The notes beneath the pieces are model-generated. The model was not told the DNA's origin and made no database searches. It was given only the letters and a program-made list of their open reading frames with translations. From an uncultured Clostridiaceae bacterium (GTDB taxonomy: Bacteria > Bacillota > Clostridia > Lachnospirales > Lachnospiraceae): a DNA stretch of 31,871 nt. The position numbers were made by a program, and so were the translations under genes. This document shows, one piece after another, positions 14,777 to 22,951 of this stretch. How positions within the stretch are numbered: position 1 is the first letter of the stretch; each line of letters starts with the position of its first letter. Location of the stretch: the NCBI GenBank assembly GCA_902477765.1, contig CABSIM010000033.1, forward strand, positions 1-31,871, in the 5' to 3' direction.

Positions 14777-15367
14777 ATGGACCCGGAACAGGCAAAACAG
14801 GAGATTCTGGAGAAACTGGAGCATGCGGAGAAGATACTCATCGGAATCGGAAACGAATGGAACGGAAAAAGCGGAAGACAGCCGGATGAAGTAAAACAGG
14901 CGGCTGCCTCGTTGAAGAAAATAACGGAAGGAAAGGATTTCTTTCTGATTACGGGACTGACCGGTGAAGCGGTTTCCCGGCTGGGAATGAAGCCGGGACA
15001 TGTGGCAGCGCCCTTTGATGAGACATCGGCAGAAGAGCAATGGGACGCCTATATGAAATGGCTGTCTTTTACGCTGAACAGAAAAACACTGATTCTGGAG
15101 CTGGGAGAGGATTTTTCCCGGCCGTCTCTGATGCGGTGGCCCTTTGAAAAAACGGCGATGCTGAACCGGAAGGCTTTTCTGTACCGGATCGGACAGAACT
15201 TCTATCAGATTCCTGACGAACTGAAAGACAAGGCCAGGGGAGTACAGGAAAATTCCGTGGATTTTGCGGCAGCGCTGGGGAACGGAAAATGCCGGGAAGC
15301 GGCATCAGAAGAAAAAACAGAAGAAAAACAGCAGATGGAGGAAGCACATGGCAGCAATCAGCAATGA
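14777..15367 (+). CDS. Shortened Sir2-like protein
   Basis: The 196-residue protein resembles, in part, clostridial Sir2-family proteins: 'ILIGIGNEW' (20-28) where sirtuins have the NAD-binding Rossmann strand, 'DFFLITGLTGEAVSRLGM' (54-71) where they have 'TTN.D', and 'NRKTLILELGEDFSRPSLMRWPFEK' (101-125). The catalytic His and zinc cysteines are missing and the length is well below the usual 240-280, so it is probably not an active deacylase; a binding role is possible. Residues 172-196 are a charged tail. CAGGAG lies 7 nt before the ATG at 14777. Its last 20 nt overlap the ung gene, so they are coupled. Family call is by recollection of conserved segments. Confidence 0.6.
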   Translation: MDPEQAKQEILEKLEHAEKILIGIGNEWNGKSGRQPDEVKQAAASLKKITEGKDFFLITGLTGEAVSRLGMKPGHVAAPFDETSAEEQWDAYMKWLSFTLNRKTLILELGEDFSRPSLMRWPFEKTAMLNRKAFLYRIGQNFYQIPDELKDKARGVQENSVDFAAALGNGKCREAASEEKTEEKQQMEEAHGSNQQ

Positions 15368-16040
15368 CTGGCTGGAACCGATCCAGGGAGAATTCCGGAA
15401 ACCGTATTACAGAAAACTATATGAGACCGTACGGCATGAATATGAGACGAGAACCATCTATCCGGCTCCGGATGATATCTTCAATGCATTTGCCTTCACG
15501 CCGCTTTCCCGGGTGAAGGTGGTGATTCTGGGACAGGATCCCTATCATGAGCCGGGGCAGGCCCACGGTCTCTGTTTTTCGGTGAAGCCGGAGGTGGATA
15601 TTCCGCCGTCTCTGGTGAATATCTATCAGGAACTTCACGAAGACTGCGGATGCTATATTCCGGACAACGGATATCTGAAAAAATGGGCAGATCAGGGAGT
15701 CCTTCTTCTGAATACCGTACTGACTGTCCGGGCCCACGCGGCTCACTCCCACAGAAATATCGGCTGGGAAACCTTTACGGATGCGGCAATCCGGATCCTC
15801 AGCGAACAGGACAGACCCATGGTATTTATTCTCTGGGGGCGGCCGGCGCAGAGCAAAAAGCCCATGCTGACCAATCCGCGCCATCTGATTCTGGAGGCGC
15901 CTCATCCCAGTCCTCTGTCTGCGTACCGTGGATTTTTCGGAAGCAGACCGTTCAGCAAGACCAACCGTTATCTTTCGGAAAACGGACTGGAGCCCATTGA
16001 CTGGCAGATCGAAAACATCAAAAAAGGAGAAAATGAATGA
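15348..16040 (+). CDS. ung: Uracil-DNA glycosylase, family 1
   Basis: The 230-residue enzyme removes uracil from DNA to start base-excision repair. The water-activating loop GQDPYH (62-67) has D64, the same number as in E. coli Ung, and the minor-groove loop HPSPLSAYRGFFG has H186 (E. coli H187). 'LLLNTVLTVRAH' (119-130) holds the uracil-binding Asn. Length matches the family. The ATG at 15348 has GGAGG 7 nt upstream; the open frame begins at 15264, within the Sir2-like gene. It overlaps that gene by 20 nt and uppP by 4 nt (ATGA), so all three are one operon. Confidence 0.96.
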   Translation: MAAISNDWLEPIQGEFRKPYYRKLYETVRHEYETRTIYPAPDDIFNAFAFTPLSRVKVVILGQDPYHEPGQAHGLCFSVKPEVDIPPSLVNIYQELHEDCGCYIPDNGYLKKWADQGVLLLNTVLTVRAHAAHSHRNIGWETFTDAAIRILSEQDRPMVFILWGRPAQSKKPMLTNPRHLILEAPHPSPLSAYRGFFGSRPFSKTNRYLSENGLEPIDWQIENIKKGENE

Positions 16041-16876
16041 GTGTTTTTATTGAATTCCTTAAGGTGGTAGTGTTCGGCCTTGTGGAAGGCTTTACCGAAT
16101 GGCTTCCGATCAGCAGTACCGGCCATCTGATCCTTGTGGAACAGATTGTTCATCTGAACGTAACGGATGACTTCATGAATGTATTCCGTGTGGTGATCCA
16201 GCTGGGGGCCATTCTGGCGGTGATGGTCCTTTACTTCCGCCGGCTGAATCCCTGGGACAGCGGCAAGAAGGAACCCCAGAGAAGGGCAACCTGGCACCTC
16301 TGGTTCAAGATCATTGTAGCCTGCCTGCCGGCAGCTGTTGTGGGACTGCTTCTGGATGAATTCCTGGATACGTACCTGATGAATGCCTACGTGGTGGCGG
16401 CCATGCTGATCATTTACGGCATTCTGTTCATAGTTCTGGAAAAGCATAACGAATATGTGGAATTTCCCATAAAAAAGGTATCTCAGATCAGCTACCTGAA
16501 CGCATTTTACATCGGACTGTTTCAGCTTCTGGCGCTGATTCCCGGAACTTCCCGTTCCGGCGCCACCATTCTCGGGGCGATGCTGCTGGGTTGCTCCCGC
16601 ACCGCATCGGCAGAGTTTACTTTCTTCCTGGGAATTCCGGTGATGTTCGGGGCCAGCCTGCTGAAGATCTTTCATTACGGCCTGGCTTTTACGCCCGCGG
16701 AATTTTTCTTCCTGTTTGCAGGCATGGCCATATCCTTTGTGGTATCCATGTATTCCATCAAATTCCTGATGGGATATGTGAAACGCCATGATTTCCGCTT
16801 TTTCGGATATTACCGGATTGTTCTGGGCGTTGTGGTCCTTATTTATTTCGGACTTTCCGCCCTGCTTTCGGCCTGA
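16037..16876 (+). CDS. uppP: Undecaprenyl-diphosphatase
   Basis: A 279-residue polytopic membrane enzyme (BacA/UppP family) that dephosphorylates undecaprenyl diphosphate to recycle the lipid carrier of peptidoglycan and surface glycans; extra copies give bacitracin resistance. Signatures are the E-rich motif 'GLVEGFTEWLPISSTGH' (14-30; E17, E21) and 'PGTSRSGAT' (169-177; S and R active-site residues), with about eight helices. It overlaps ung by 4 nt and ends the operon before a strong terminator. The pairing with ung and the Sir2-like gene has no clear functional logic. The lipid carrier it recycles is the one needed by the glycan operon at 22952 onward. Confidence 0.95.
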   Translation: MSVFIEFLKVVVFGLVEGFTEWLPISSTGHLILVEQIVHLNVTDDFMNVFRVVIQLGAILAVMVLYFRRLNPWDSGKKEPQRRATWHLWFKIIVACLPAAVVGLLLDEFLDTYLMNAYVVAAMLIIYGILFIVLEKHNEYVEFPIKKVSQISYLNAFYIGLFQLLALIPGTSRSGATILGAMLLGCSRTASAEFTFFLGIPVMFGASLLKIFHYGLAFTPAEFFFLFAGMAISFVVSMYSIKFLMGYVKRHDFRFFGYYRIVLGVVVLIYFGLSALLSA

Positions 16877-16926
16877 TGGCAAAAGAAAAAGAATAAAAAT
16901 GCGGATTCTGCGGAAATCCGATACCG

Positions 16927-16953
16927 GCCGGCACGTCAATGTGCCGGCTTTTT
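16927..16953 (+). terminator. Terminator after uppP
   Basis: GCCGGCAC/GTGCCGGC, an 8-bp perfect stem with a 6-nt loop and five T, 50 nt after the uppP stop. Confidence 0.85.
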
Positions 16954-16996
16954 CTTCGGTTTCCGGTATTTTTCTGCCCGGAACGGGTAAATCTCA

Positions 16997-17039
16997 TTTT
17001 TTCACACATCGGTTGTACTTTTATCACAGTTTCATCACA
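16997..17039 (+). repeat. Phased TCACA repeats upstream of htrA
   Basis: TTTTTTCACA, TTTTATCACA and GTTTCATCACA place TCACA at 17002, 17024 and 17035, so at 22 and 11 bp spacing, one face of the helix. This resembles the repeated TTTTCACA elements reported for Bacillus htrA genes under CssR control. No CssRS homologue is in the window. Confidence 0.55.
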
Positions 17040-17045
17040 AATAGC

Positions 17046-17054
17046 TGATAGACT
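17046..17054 (+). promoter_or_regulatory. Candidate extended -10 of htrA
   Basis: TGATAGACT (TG-N-TAGACT) lies 54 nt before the ATG, with no consensus -35; the TCACA repeats occupy that region. Confidence 0.4.
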
Positions 17055-17108
17055 GTGAAGCAGAACAAGAGAAAAACAGATACCGATCGTAAGGAAGGAG
17101 ACTTTTTT

Positions 17109-18644
17109 ATGTACGATGAAAATAAATGGAATGAAACAGACAAAGATATGAATGAAAACAGAACCTCTGAAAACGGGGAAAGACAGCAGGTATTCGGAAA
17201 TCTGTCCGGAAACCATCAGGATCCCTATCAGGATTCTTACGGACAGGGCGGACAGAACCGCCAGTATCAGGAACAGAACGGACAGAACCGGAACACGTAT
17301 TCCAGTCCGTATCCGTACCAGAGCCAGAACTACTATTATAACAGCGGCCATGAGAATCCGGAGCAGAAAAACGGCGGCAGCCATCATCAGCCTAAAAAGA
17401 ATCCGTTCATGAGAACGGCAGCTCTGGTAACGGCTTCCGCATTGCTGTTCGGCGTGGTGGCCGGCGGCACCATGTTCGGTGTGAACCGGGCGGCACAGCT
17501 GATTTTCCCGGAGCAGGCTGCAGAAACGGAAAGCACGCAGACTTCCCAGAGCACTCTGGCATCGACGCCCACCGTGCAGGCATCCACATCCGGCGAAAGC
17601 TCTGACGGAGTGGTGATTGAAGACGTGTCTCCCATTGTGGAGGCGGCCATGCCTTCCGTGGTGGCAATCACCAATACCATGCTTTACCAGAACAATACAT
17701 GGTATGGGGCAACACAGACCTATGAGGTTCCCAGCAGCGGTTCCGGCATCATCGTGGGACAGAACGATACGGAACTTCTGATTGTGACCAATAACCATGT
17801 TGTTGAAGACTCCAGCAGCCTTCAGGTGACCTTCATTGATGAAAGCACCGTGGAAGCCAATGTCAAGGGAACGGATTCCGCTTCCGATCTGGCAGTGATC
17901 GCCGTTCCTCTGGATAAGATCTCCGCAGATACCAAGACACAGATCAAGGCAGCCACTCTGGGCGATTCCGATGCCCTGAAAATGGGAGAAGGCGTAATTG
18001 CCATAGGAAATGCACTGGGACTGGGACAGAGCGTGACAGTGGGACACGTGAGTGCCCTTAACCGGGAAATTGAAGTGGACGGTGTCACCAAAACTGTCAT
18101 TCAGACAGATGCGGCCATCAACCCCGGAAACAGCGGCGGCGCTCTGCTGAACTCCAAGGGCGAACTGATCGGAATCAACGAAGCAAAATATGCGTCCACC
18201 GAGGTGGAGGGCGTCGGCTATGCAATTCCCATTTCTCTGGCAAAAGATATTATCGATGATCTGATGTCCAGAACCACCAAGATCGAAGTGGCAGAAGAGG
18301 AACAGGGATATCTGGGAATCCAGGTTCAGAACATTGATTCTGTGACCTCCAAAATGTACGGCATGCCGGAAGGTGTTTATGTATATAAGATTATGGAAGA
18401 TTCCGCAGCAGCGGGTTCCGACCTGAGGGAAAAGGACATCATTACCAAGTTTGACGGAGAAACCGTTCATTCCAATGCGGATCTTACGGAACTTCTGACC
18501 TACTATAAGGCAGGCACCACAGTGACACTGACGGTGCAGTCCCTGGAAAACGGGCAGTATGTGGAACGGGAGGTTCAGGTTACCCTGAAGAACCGTCCGC
18601 AGGAGAATGAGGAAACGGCTGAATCAGGAGAGAGCGGAGACTGA
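17109..18644 (+). CDS. htrA: HtrA/DegP-type membrane serine protease
   Basis: The 511-residue protein has an Asn/Gln/Tyr-rich cytoplasmic head (1-97), one membrane helix (about 102-125), a Ser/Thr-rich linker, a trypsin-like domain (about 170-390) and one PDZ domain (about 400-495). The catalytic triad is H230 (TNNHVV), D260 (SASDLAV) and S342 (NPGNSGGAL). It degrades or refolds damaged proteins outside the membrane. The ATG at 17109 follows AAGGAAGGAG (17091-17100) by 8 nt; the frame opens at 17055, directly after the candidate -10, leaving no leader. The head is unusually long (about 100 residues) and of low complexity. Phased TCACA repeats upstream suggest envelope-stress control. Confidence 0.94.
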   Translation: MYDENKWNETDKDMNENRTSENGERQQVFGNLSGNHQDPYQDSYGQGGQNRQYQEQNGQNRNTYSSPYPYQSQNYYYNSGHENPEQKNGGSHHQPKKNPFMRTAALVTASALLFGVVAGGTMFGVNRAAQLIFPEQAAETESTQTSQSTLASTPTVQASTSGESSDGVVIEDVSPIVEAAMPSVVAITNTMLYQNNTWYGATQTYEVPSSGSGIIVGQNDTELLIVTNNHVVEDSSSLQVTFIDESTVEANVKGTDSASDLAVIAVPLDKISADTKTQIKAATLGDSDALKMGEGVIAIGNALGLGQSVTVGHVSALNREIEVDGVTKTVIQTDAAINPGNSGGALLNSKGELIGINEAKYASTEVEGVGYAIPISLAKDIIDDLMSRTTKIEVAEEEQGYLGIQVQNIDSVTSKMYGMPEGVYVYKIMEDSAAAGSDLREKDIITKFDGETVHSNADLTELLTYYKAGTTVTLTVQSLENGQYVEREVQVTLKNRPQENEETAESGESGD

Positions 18645-18682
18645 TGCCGGAATTGACCGGAAACAGAACAGGAAAAAAACAG

Positions 18683-18721
18683 CGGCAGGCACATGGAAGA
18701 ACGATGTGCCTGCCGTTTTTT
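18683..18721 (+). terminator. Terminator after htrA
   Basis: A 12-bp perfect stem (CGGCAGGCACAT), 9-nt loop and six T. Confidence 0.9.
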
Positions 18722-18761
18722 GCAGAGGAATCCTGCGGGGGAGGACAAAACGCGGTTATGC

Positions 18762-18790
18762 TTGCGGCCCCATGCAAAATGCTTTATAAT
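18762..18790 (+). promoter_or_regulatory. Promoter of the ClpX-type gene
   Basis: TTGCGG (18762-18767), 17-bp spacer, consensus TATAAT (18785-18790), about 70 nt before the start codon. Confidence 0.75.
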
Positions 18791-18862
18791 GATGATTCAG
18801 ATGACTGACAGATGTTAACGGTCCTCAGACAGGACGACTGCATAAAAGTAAGGAGAATGAAT

Positions 18863-20506
18863 TTGGACGAGAGAGAAAAAAACACCACAGGCCACGACGA
18901 CGGGGAATATGAAAAAGTCTGTTATGTGTGCCGGCGGCCGGAAAGCAAGGCCGGAAAAATGATCACCATGCCTCCGGGCATTGATATCTGCCATGACTGC
19001 ATGCAGAAAGCCTTTGATGCGGTTACAAGAAGCGGAATGGATCTCTCGAAGCTGTCCGGAATTCCGGCGTCGCAGCTTTTCCCGGGAGTCTCCGGAACAC
19101 CCGTACAGGCCAGAACGGACGGCTCTCAGAAAAAACAGGAAGAAACCGGAGCCGGGACAGAAAAGAATACGGCGGCAGAACAGGAAAAACAGAGTGCGGA
19201 CACCGCGGATACCGGGGAAGAAAACAGGGAAGCTGAGTCCGGAGACTCCGCTTCAGAAGAGGCAAATCCGGCAGCCGGCGGGTTCCCGTGGGGAAACATG
19301 GGATGGGGAATCCCCATCGGACAGATTGATCTGGGGGCAATTCCCGGCAGAAAACGGGTAAAAAAGAAAGGAACAAAGAAAAAAGAACTGTTCAAGCTCA
19401 GTGAGATTCCGGCACCCCACGTGATCAAGGAGCAGCTGGATGAGTACGTGATCGGACAGGAAAAGGCCAAAAAGGCCATTTCCGTGGCGGTGTATAACCA
19501 TTATAAACGGGTCTTTGACAAAACGTCCCCGGATGCGGAAAAGTTCGGAAAAGATGTGGAAATTGAAAAATCCAATATCCTGATGATCGGTCCCACGGGA
19601 AGCGGAAAAACGTATCTGGTGAAGACACTGGCGAAACTTCTGAATGTGCCGCTGGCCATTGCCGATGCCACCTCTCTGACAGAGGCCGGCTACATCGGAG
19701 ATGATATTGAAAGCGTGATTTCCAAGCTGCTGGCGGCTGCAGACAACGACGTGGAAAAGGCGGAAATGGGAATTGTCTTTATAGATGAAATTGACAAGAT
19801 CGCCAAGAAAAAGTCTGTGAGTACCAGGGACGTCAGCGGAGAATCCGTGCAGCAGGAACTTCTGAAGCTGCTGGAGGGCGCAGATGTGGAGGTCCCGGTG
19901 GGAACCAACCAGAAGAACGCCATGACGCCCATGGAAACAGTAAATACGGACAATATTCTGTTTATCTGCGGCGGTGCGTTTCCGGATCTTGAGAACATCA
20001 TAAAAGAACGTCTGACGGAACATTCTTCCATGGGATTTGAAGCGGACCTGAAAGACCGGTATGACAGGGACCCGGATATCCTTTCAAAAGTCACCAACAG
20101 GGATCTGAGAAATTTCGGGATGATTCCGGAATTTCTGGGACGGCTTCCTGTAACCGTGACGCTTCAGGGGCTGACACGGGAATTCCTTGTGCGGATTCTG
20201 AAGGAACCCAGAAACGCGATTCTCAAGCAGTATCAGAAGCTTCTTGGCATGGATGAAGTCAAGCTGGAATTTGAAGAGGATGCTCTGGACTGGATTGCAG
20301 AGCAGGCGATGGAAAAGGAAACCGGCGCCAGAGCCCTGAGGGCGATCATCGAAGAATTCATGCTGGATATCATGTATGAGATTCCCAAAGATCCGGAAAT
20401 CGGCTCCGTGGTGATCACCAGGGCCTATCTGGAAAAAAAGGGAGGCCCCCGTATTGAAATGAGAGGGGCCGGGATGATCCCGGCCGTTTCAGGAACGAAT
20501 GGTTAA
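18863..20506 (+). CDS. ClpX-type AAA+ unfoldase with long acidic linker
   Basis: The 547-residue protein has the ClpX order: a zinc-binding domain (C20, C23, C43, C46), then an AAA+ module with Walker A GPTGSGKT (243-250), pore loop GYIG (276-279), Walker B IVFIDEID (304-311), and a ClpP-contacting loop that reads MGF (390-392) for the usual IGF. Two things differ from standard ClpX (about 420 residues). A Glu/Gln/Gly-rich linker of about 110 residues (75-180) separates the zinc domain from the ATPase, and the RKH loop is replaced by NQKN (349-352). No clpP adjoins it, so it may be a second ClpX. TTG at 18863 is preferred because AAGGAG lies 7 nt before it; the in-frame ATG at 18857 is only 1 nt away. 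Confidence 0.85.
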   Translation: MDEREKNTTGHDDGEYEKVCYVCRRPESKAGKMITMPPGIDICHDCMQKAFDAVTRSGMDLSKLSGIPASQLFPGVSGTPVQARTDGSQKKQEETGAGTEKNTAAEQEKQSADTADTGEENREAESGDSASEEANPAAGGFPWGNMGWGIPIGQIDLGAIPGRKRVKKKGTKKKELFKLSEIPAPHVIKEQLDEYVIGQEKAKKAISVAVYNHYKRVFDKTSPDAEKFGKDVEIEKSNILMIGPTGSGKTYLVKTLAKLLNVPLAIADATSLTEAGYIGDDIESVISKLLAAADNDVEKAEMGIVFIDEIDKIAKKKSVSTRDVSGESVQQELLKLLEGADVEVPVGTNQKNAMTPMETVNTDNILFICGGAFPDLENIIKERLTEHSSMGFEADLKDRYDRDPDILSKVTNRDLRNFGMIPEFLGRLPVTVTLQGLTREFLVRILKEPRNAILKQYQKLLGMDEVKLEFEEDALDWIAEQAMEKETGARALRAIIEEFMLDIMYEIPKDPEIGSVVITRAYLEKKGGPRIEMRGAGMIPAVSGTNG

Positions 20507-22198
20507 AAAGGACTGGTAAAGATCCAGCGTCCCGTATCCGAACTCGCGGTTCGGATACGGGAGGGCTGGATTTCTTTCTGCCCCGCGGGTCAGGATGGTC
20601 TTGATGACGGAAGTGGTCATGAAAAGGTCATTGCGTTCCACAATCCCCCAGGACATGAGGACAGCGGCAGCACCGGCCACGAAGGCTGCCGCTGCGGAAG
20701 TGCCGGTCATTCTGGTCATGGGCTGCAGCCGGGACAGGGATGCCCCCTGCACATCAACTCCGGGTGCCGCCAGATCCGGCTTCATGAGACCGCTTCTGGT
20801 ATATCCCCGGCTGGCGTGGATATACAGGCTGCGGTTTCTGTGGTTATAGGCCGTGGCCGTAATGGGAAGCTGAGCGTTTCCCGGATCTGTCAGAGTGGTG
20901 TTGGGGTCCGGGCTCAGAAAATAGGTGGAATCGGATATAAATCCCCGGCAGGGAAGCCATATGTGAAACTGTCCCTGAAATCGCAGAGAATTGTATACAC
21001 GGATATGCCAGATGCCGGGAGTAGGGGCGGAAAATCGCATGAAGATCAGCTGACTTCCGGTGATGATGTCGGCAGCACGGAAAAAAACGGTGATCTCCGT
21101 CTTTTCCAGCAGAAACGTCAGACGGTTTTCGCCGGAAGGAGCGGCCGGAAGGCGTTCCACCACTTCTCCGGTGGGAGTCACAAAGCCCACACTGTAAACT
21201 TCCGCGTCATAGGCCCACAGCTCCATGGAAAAACCTCGTTCTTTTTCCCCCACACGCAGTTCCACATCTTCGTACTCCCGGTTCAGAGCCGGCATTCCCA
21301 TATAGTGGTGGCCGAACCCCGTTTCATTGCCGGCGGCGGTGACGATGCAGACGCCGATGATGTTGCTGACGGATTCCAGATACAGGCCCAGGGGGCCCTT
21401 TCCGTCGTGGCTGCCCTGACTGGTTCCGAGCCCGAGACAGAGAACCAGAGGCCTTCCCAGCCGTCTGGCCAGATCCAGAAGAAAGGAAATTCCCATCATG
21501 ATGTCATTTTCCTGATAGGCTTCTGCGTCTTCCCGGATCAGGTAAAAATCCCTCAGGTATTGTTTGGCCGGTTTCAGCTTTACCACTGCCAGTGCGGCAC
21601 GGGGAGCTGCGCCGATAAACTCAGATTCTTCCGATATGCCTCCTGCGGCGATGGAAGCCAGAAAAGTGCCATGACCGACGGAGTCGGATTCCGGAACCAG
21701 AGAATGCGGATCTCCGGAACGCAGGGCATCGTTGATCCGGGAGGCAGTATACCGGGTGCCGTAAAGGGCGGAAAAGCCGGTATCGTCAAAACCGGTGCCG
21801 GAACTTTCGGTCTGGTCCCAGAGTTCTTCGATTCTGGTGGTTCCGTCGGGATTCCTGAACAGAGGATTTTCATAATCGATACCCGTATCCACAAATCCCA
21901 TCAGAACCCCCTGTCCCTGGTTCCCGAGGGCCGGAGAGCGAAAGGCGGACAGAATGCCGGAGGCTTCCATGGCAGTGGAATCCAGGAGAGAGTAGAGTTT
22001 CGGGATTCCGGAATAGGAGTAGCGGGAAAACGAAAGAGGAAGAAGCGGTTCCAGCGGCAGATAGACCACTGAAAACTGGCTGTTTATGATATCGGTACAG
22101 CTGTCGGGCGGGAGTTCTCCGGGATCTCCGGAGGAAATATAACTGCGGGTGATGAAGTCGGCATAAAATTCCGATGCCGCGGATTCCGTACAGGCCAT
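20489..22198 (-). CDS. S8 subtilisin-family protease, Csp-like
   Basis: The 569-residue protein is a subtilase with D104 (GFVDTGID), H176 (DSVGHGTFLAS) and S501 (MTGTSAAAAFVAG). Residues 1-90 form a prodomain-like segment. About 320-445, between H and S, there is an inserted beta-rich region, as in the jelly-roll of clostridial Csp germination proteases. No signal peptide is seen, again like Csp proteins, which act in the spore. All three catalytic residues are present, so it is not a pseudoprotease. The ATG at 22198 has CAGGAG 7 nt before it; the open frame extends to 22627 over the divergent lspA. It overlaps the end of the ClpX-type gene by 18 nt, tail to tail. Role in germination is inferred. 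Confidence 0.85.
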   Translation of the reverse strand: MACTESAASEFYADFITRSYISSGDPGELPPDSCTDIINSQFSVVYLPLEPLLPLSFSRYSYSGIPKLYSLLDSTAMEASGILSAFRSPALGNQGQGVLMGFVDTGIDYENPLFRNPDGTTRIEELWDQTESSGTGFDDTGFSALYGTRYTASRINDALRSGDPHSLVPESDSVGHGTFLASIAAGGISEESEFIGAAPRAALAVVKLKPAKQYLRDFYLIREDAEAYQENDIMMGISFLLDLARRLGRPLVLCLGLGTSQGSHDGKGPLGLYLESVSNIIGVCIVTAAGNETGFGHHYMGMPALNREYEDVELRVGEKERGFSMELWAYDAEVYSVGFVTPTGEVVERLPAAPSGENRLTFLLEKTEITVFFRAADIITGSQLIFMRFSAPTPGIWHIRVYNSLRFQGQFHIWLPCRGFISDSTYFLSPDPNTTLTDPGNAQLPITATAYNHRNRSLYIHASRGYTRSGLMKPDLAAPGVDVQGASLSRLQPMTRMTGTSAAAAFVAGAAAVLMSWGIVERNDLFMTTSVIKTILTRGAERNPALPYPNREFGYGTLDLYQSFLTIRS

Positions 22199-22274
22199 TC
22201 TGATACTCCTGATGAAACTTGCTAATACTATATGCCGTAAACGGCTGCTGCATGTGCCCGGCACCGGAAAAACA

Positions 22275-22303
22275 TGGACTTGGCCGGGAAAATGGTGTAA
22301 GAT
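22275..22303 (+). promoter_or_regulatory. Candidate promoter of lspA
   Basis: TGGACT (22275-22280), 17 bp, TAAGAT (22298-22303), 38 nt before the ATG. Both boxes match only 4 of 6. Confidence 0.35.
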
Positions 22304-22341
22304 AAATGAAGAGATTCCATAAAAAGGAAAGGAGCGATTGG

Positions 22342-22812
22342 ATGATCGGATTCTTGGGACTGGGAACCACACTGGCCTTTCTGGATCTGGCCGTAAAAAA
22401 TCAGATAGAAAATCAGGATCCGGGAGAGTTTCCGAGAATGATGGAGGGAAGCAAGGGAAAAATCCGCCTTTACAGGAACCACAATGCAGGGTTTTCTTTC
22501 GGTGTCCTGAAGGAACGGCCGGATCTGGTAAAACTCCTTCCTCTCTGCATGACGTCGGCGGCTGCAGGTATCTGGGCGTGGCTGGCGGGGAAAAAGGGAA
22601 ATCTGATTGAAAAAACAGCCATGACATTGATTCTGGCAGGGGGAGCCAGCAATCTCTATGACCGTCAGGTCAGGGGATATGTGGTGGACTATTTCAGCAT
22701 CCAGTGGAAAGCTCTGAAAAAAGTCGTGTTCAATCTGGGAGATATGTTTATTTTCCTGGGAACCGCGCTTCTTGTGGTTTCCCAGATGGCCGGCCAGTTC
22801 CGCAGGGAATAG
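22342..22812 (+). CDS. lspA: Signal peptidase II family protein
   Basis: A 156-residue, four-helix membrane protein matching lipoprotein signal peptidase, the aspartyl protease that cleaves prolipoprotein signal peptides. Conserved parts are D15 in the first helix, NHNAGFSFG (46-54), GGASNLYDR (100-108), and the catalytic pair D116 (GYVVDYF) and D134 (FNLGDMF; usually NxAD). The ATG at 22342 is preferred over 22306 because AAAGGAG lies 7 nt upstream and the length then equals the family norm. The divergence in the second motif suggests an LspA variant, and a second, more standard lspA may exist elsewhere in the genome. Confidence 0.85.
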   Translation: MIGFLGLGTTLAFLDLAVKNQIENQDPGEFPRMMEGSKGKIRLYRNHNAGFSFGVLKERPDLVKLLPLCMTSAAAGIWAWLAGKKGNLIEKTAMTLILAGGASNLYDRQVRGYVVDYFSIQWKALKKVVFNLGDMFIFLGTALLVVSQMAGQFRRE

Positions 22813-22831
22813 GCGGCACCACAGGAGAACA

Positions 22832-22860
22832 TTTACTTTTCCATGAGGATATAGTAAAAT
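22832..22860 (+). promoter_or_regulatory. Promoter of the glycan operon
   Basis: TTTACT (22832-22837), 17-bp spacer, TAAAAT (22855-22860). No other promoter or terminator is seen from here to the window end. Confidence 0.6.
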
Positions 22861-22951
22861 ACGGGTAGTTCAGGCAGAAATCCGGGGAATCCGGGAATTC
22901 TCTGCCGGATATGGCGGAAAACAGGAAGAAAGAAGCGGAGGAAGCAAGGGA

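Noticed and set aside
16839..18470. 543-codon open frame on the minus strand across htrA
   Set aside because: It is antisense to a clear HtrA gene with an intact triad, is rich in His/Cys/Ile runs, and has no ribosome binding site. It is a codon-bias shadow.
20816..22072. 418-codon plus-strand frame opposite the subtilase
   Set aside because: It is antisense to the S8 protease, and no domain or ribosome binding site was seen.
22199..22275. CATATAGT near the subtilase start as a sporulation sigma-E -10 box
   Set aside because: The -10 resembles the consensus but no matching -35 ATA was found at the right spacing, so I did not list it.
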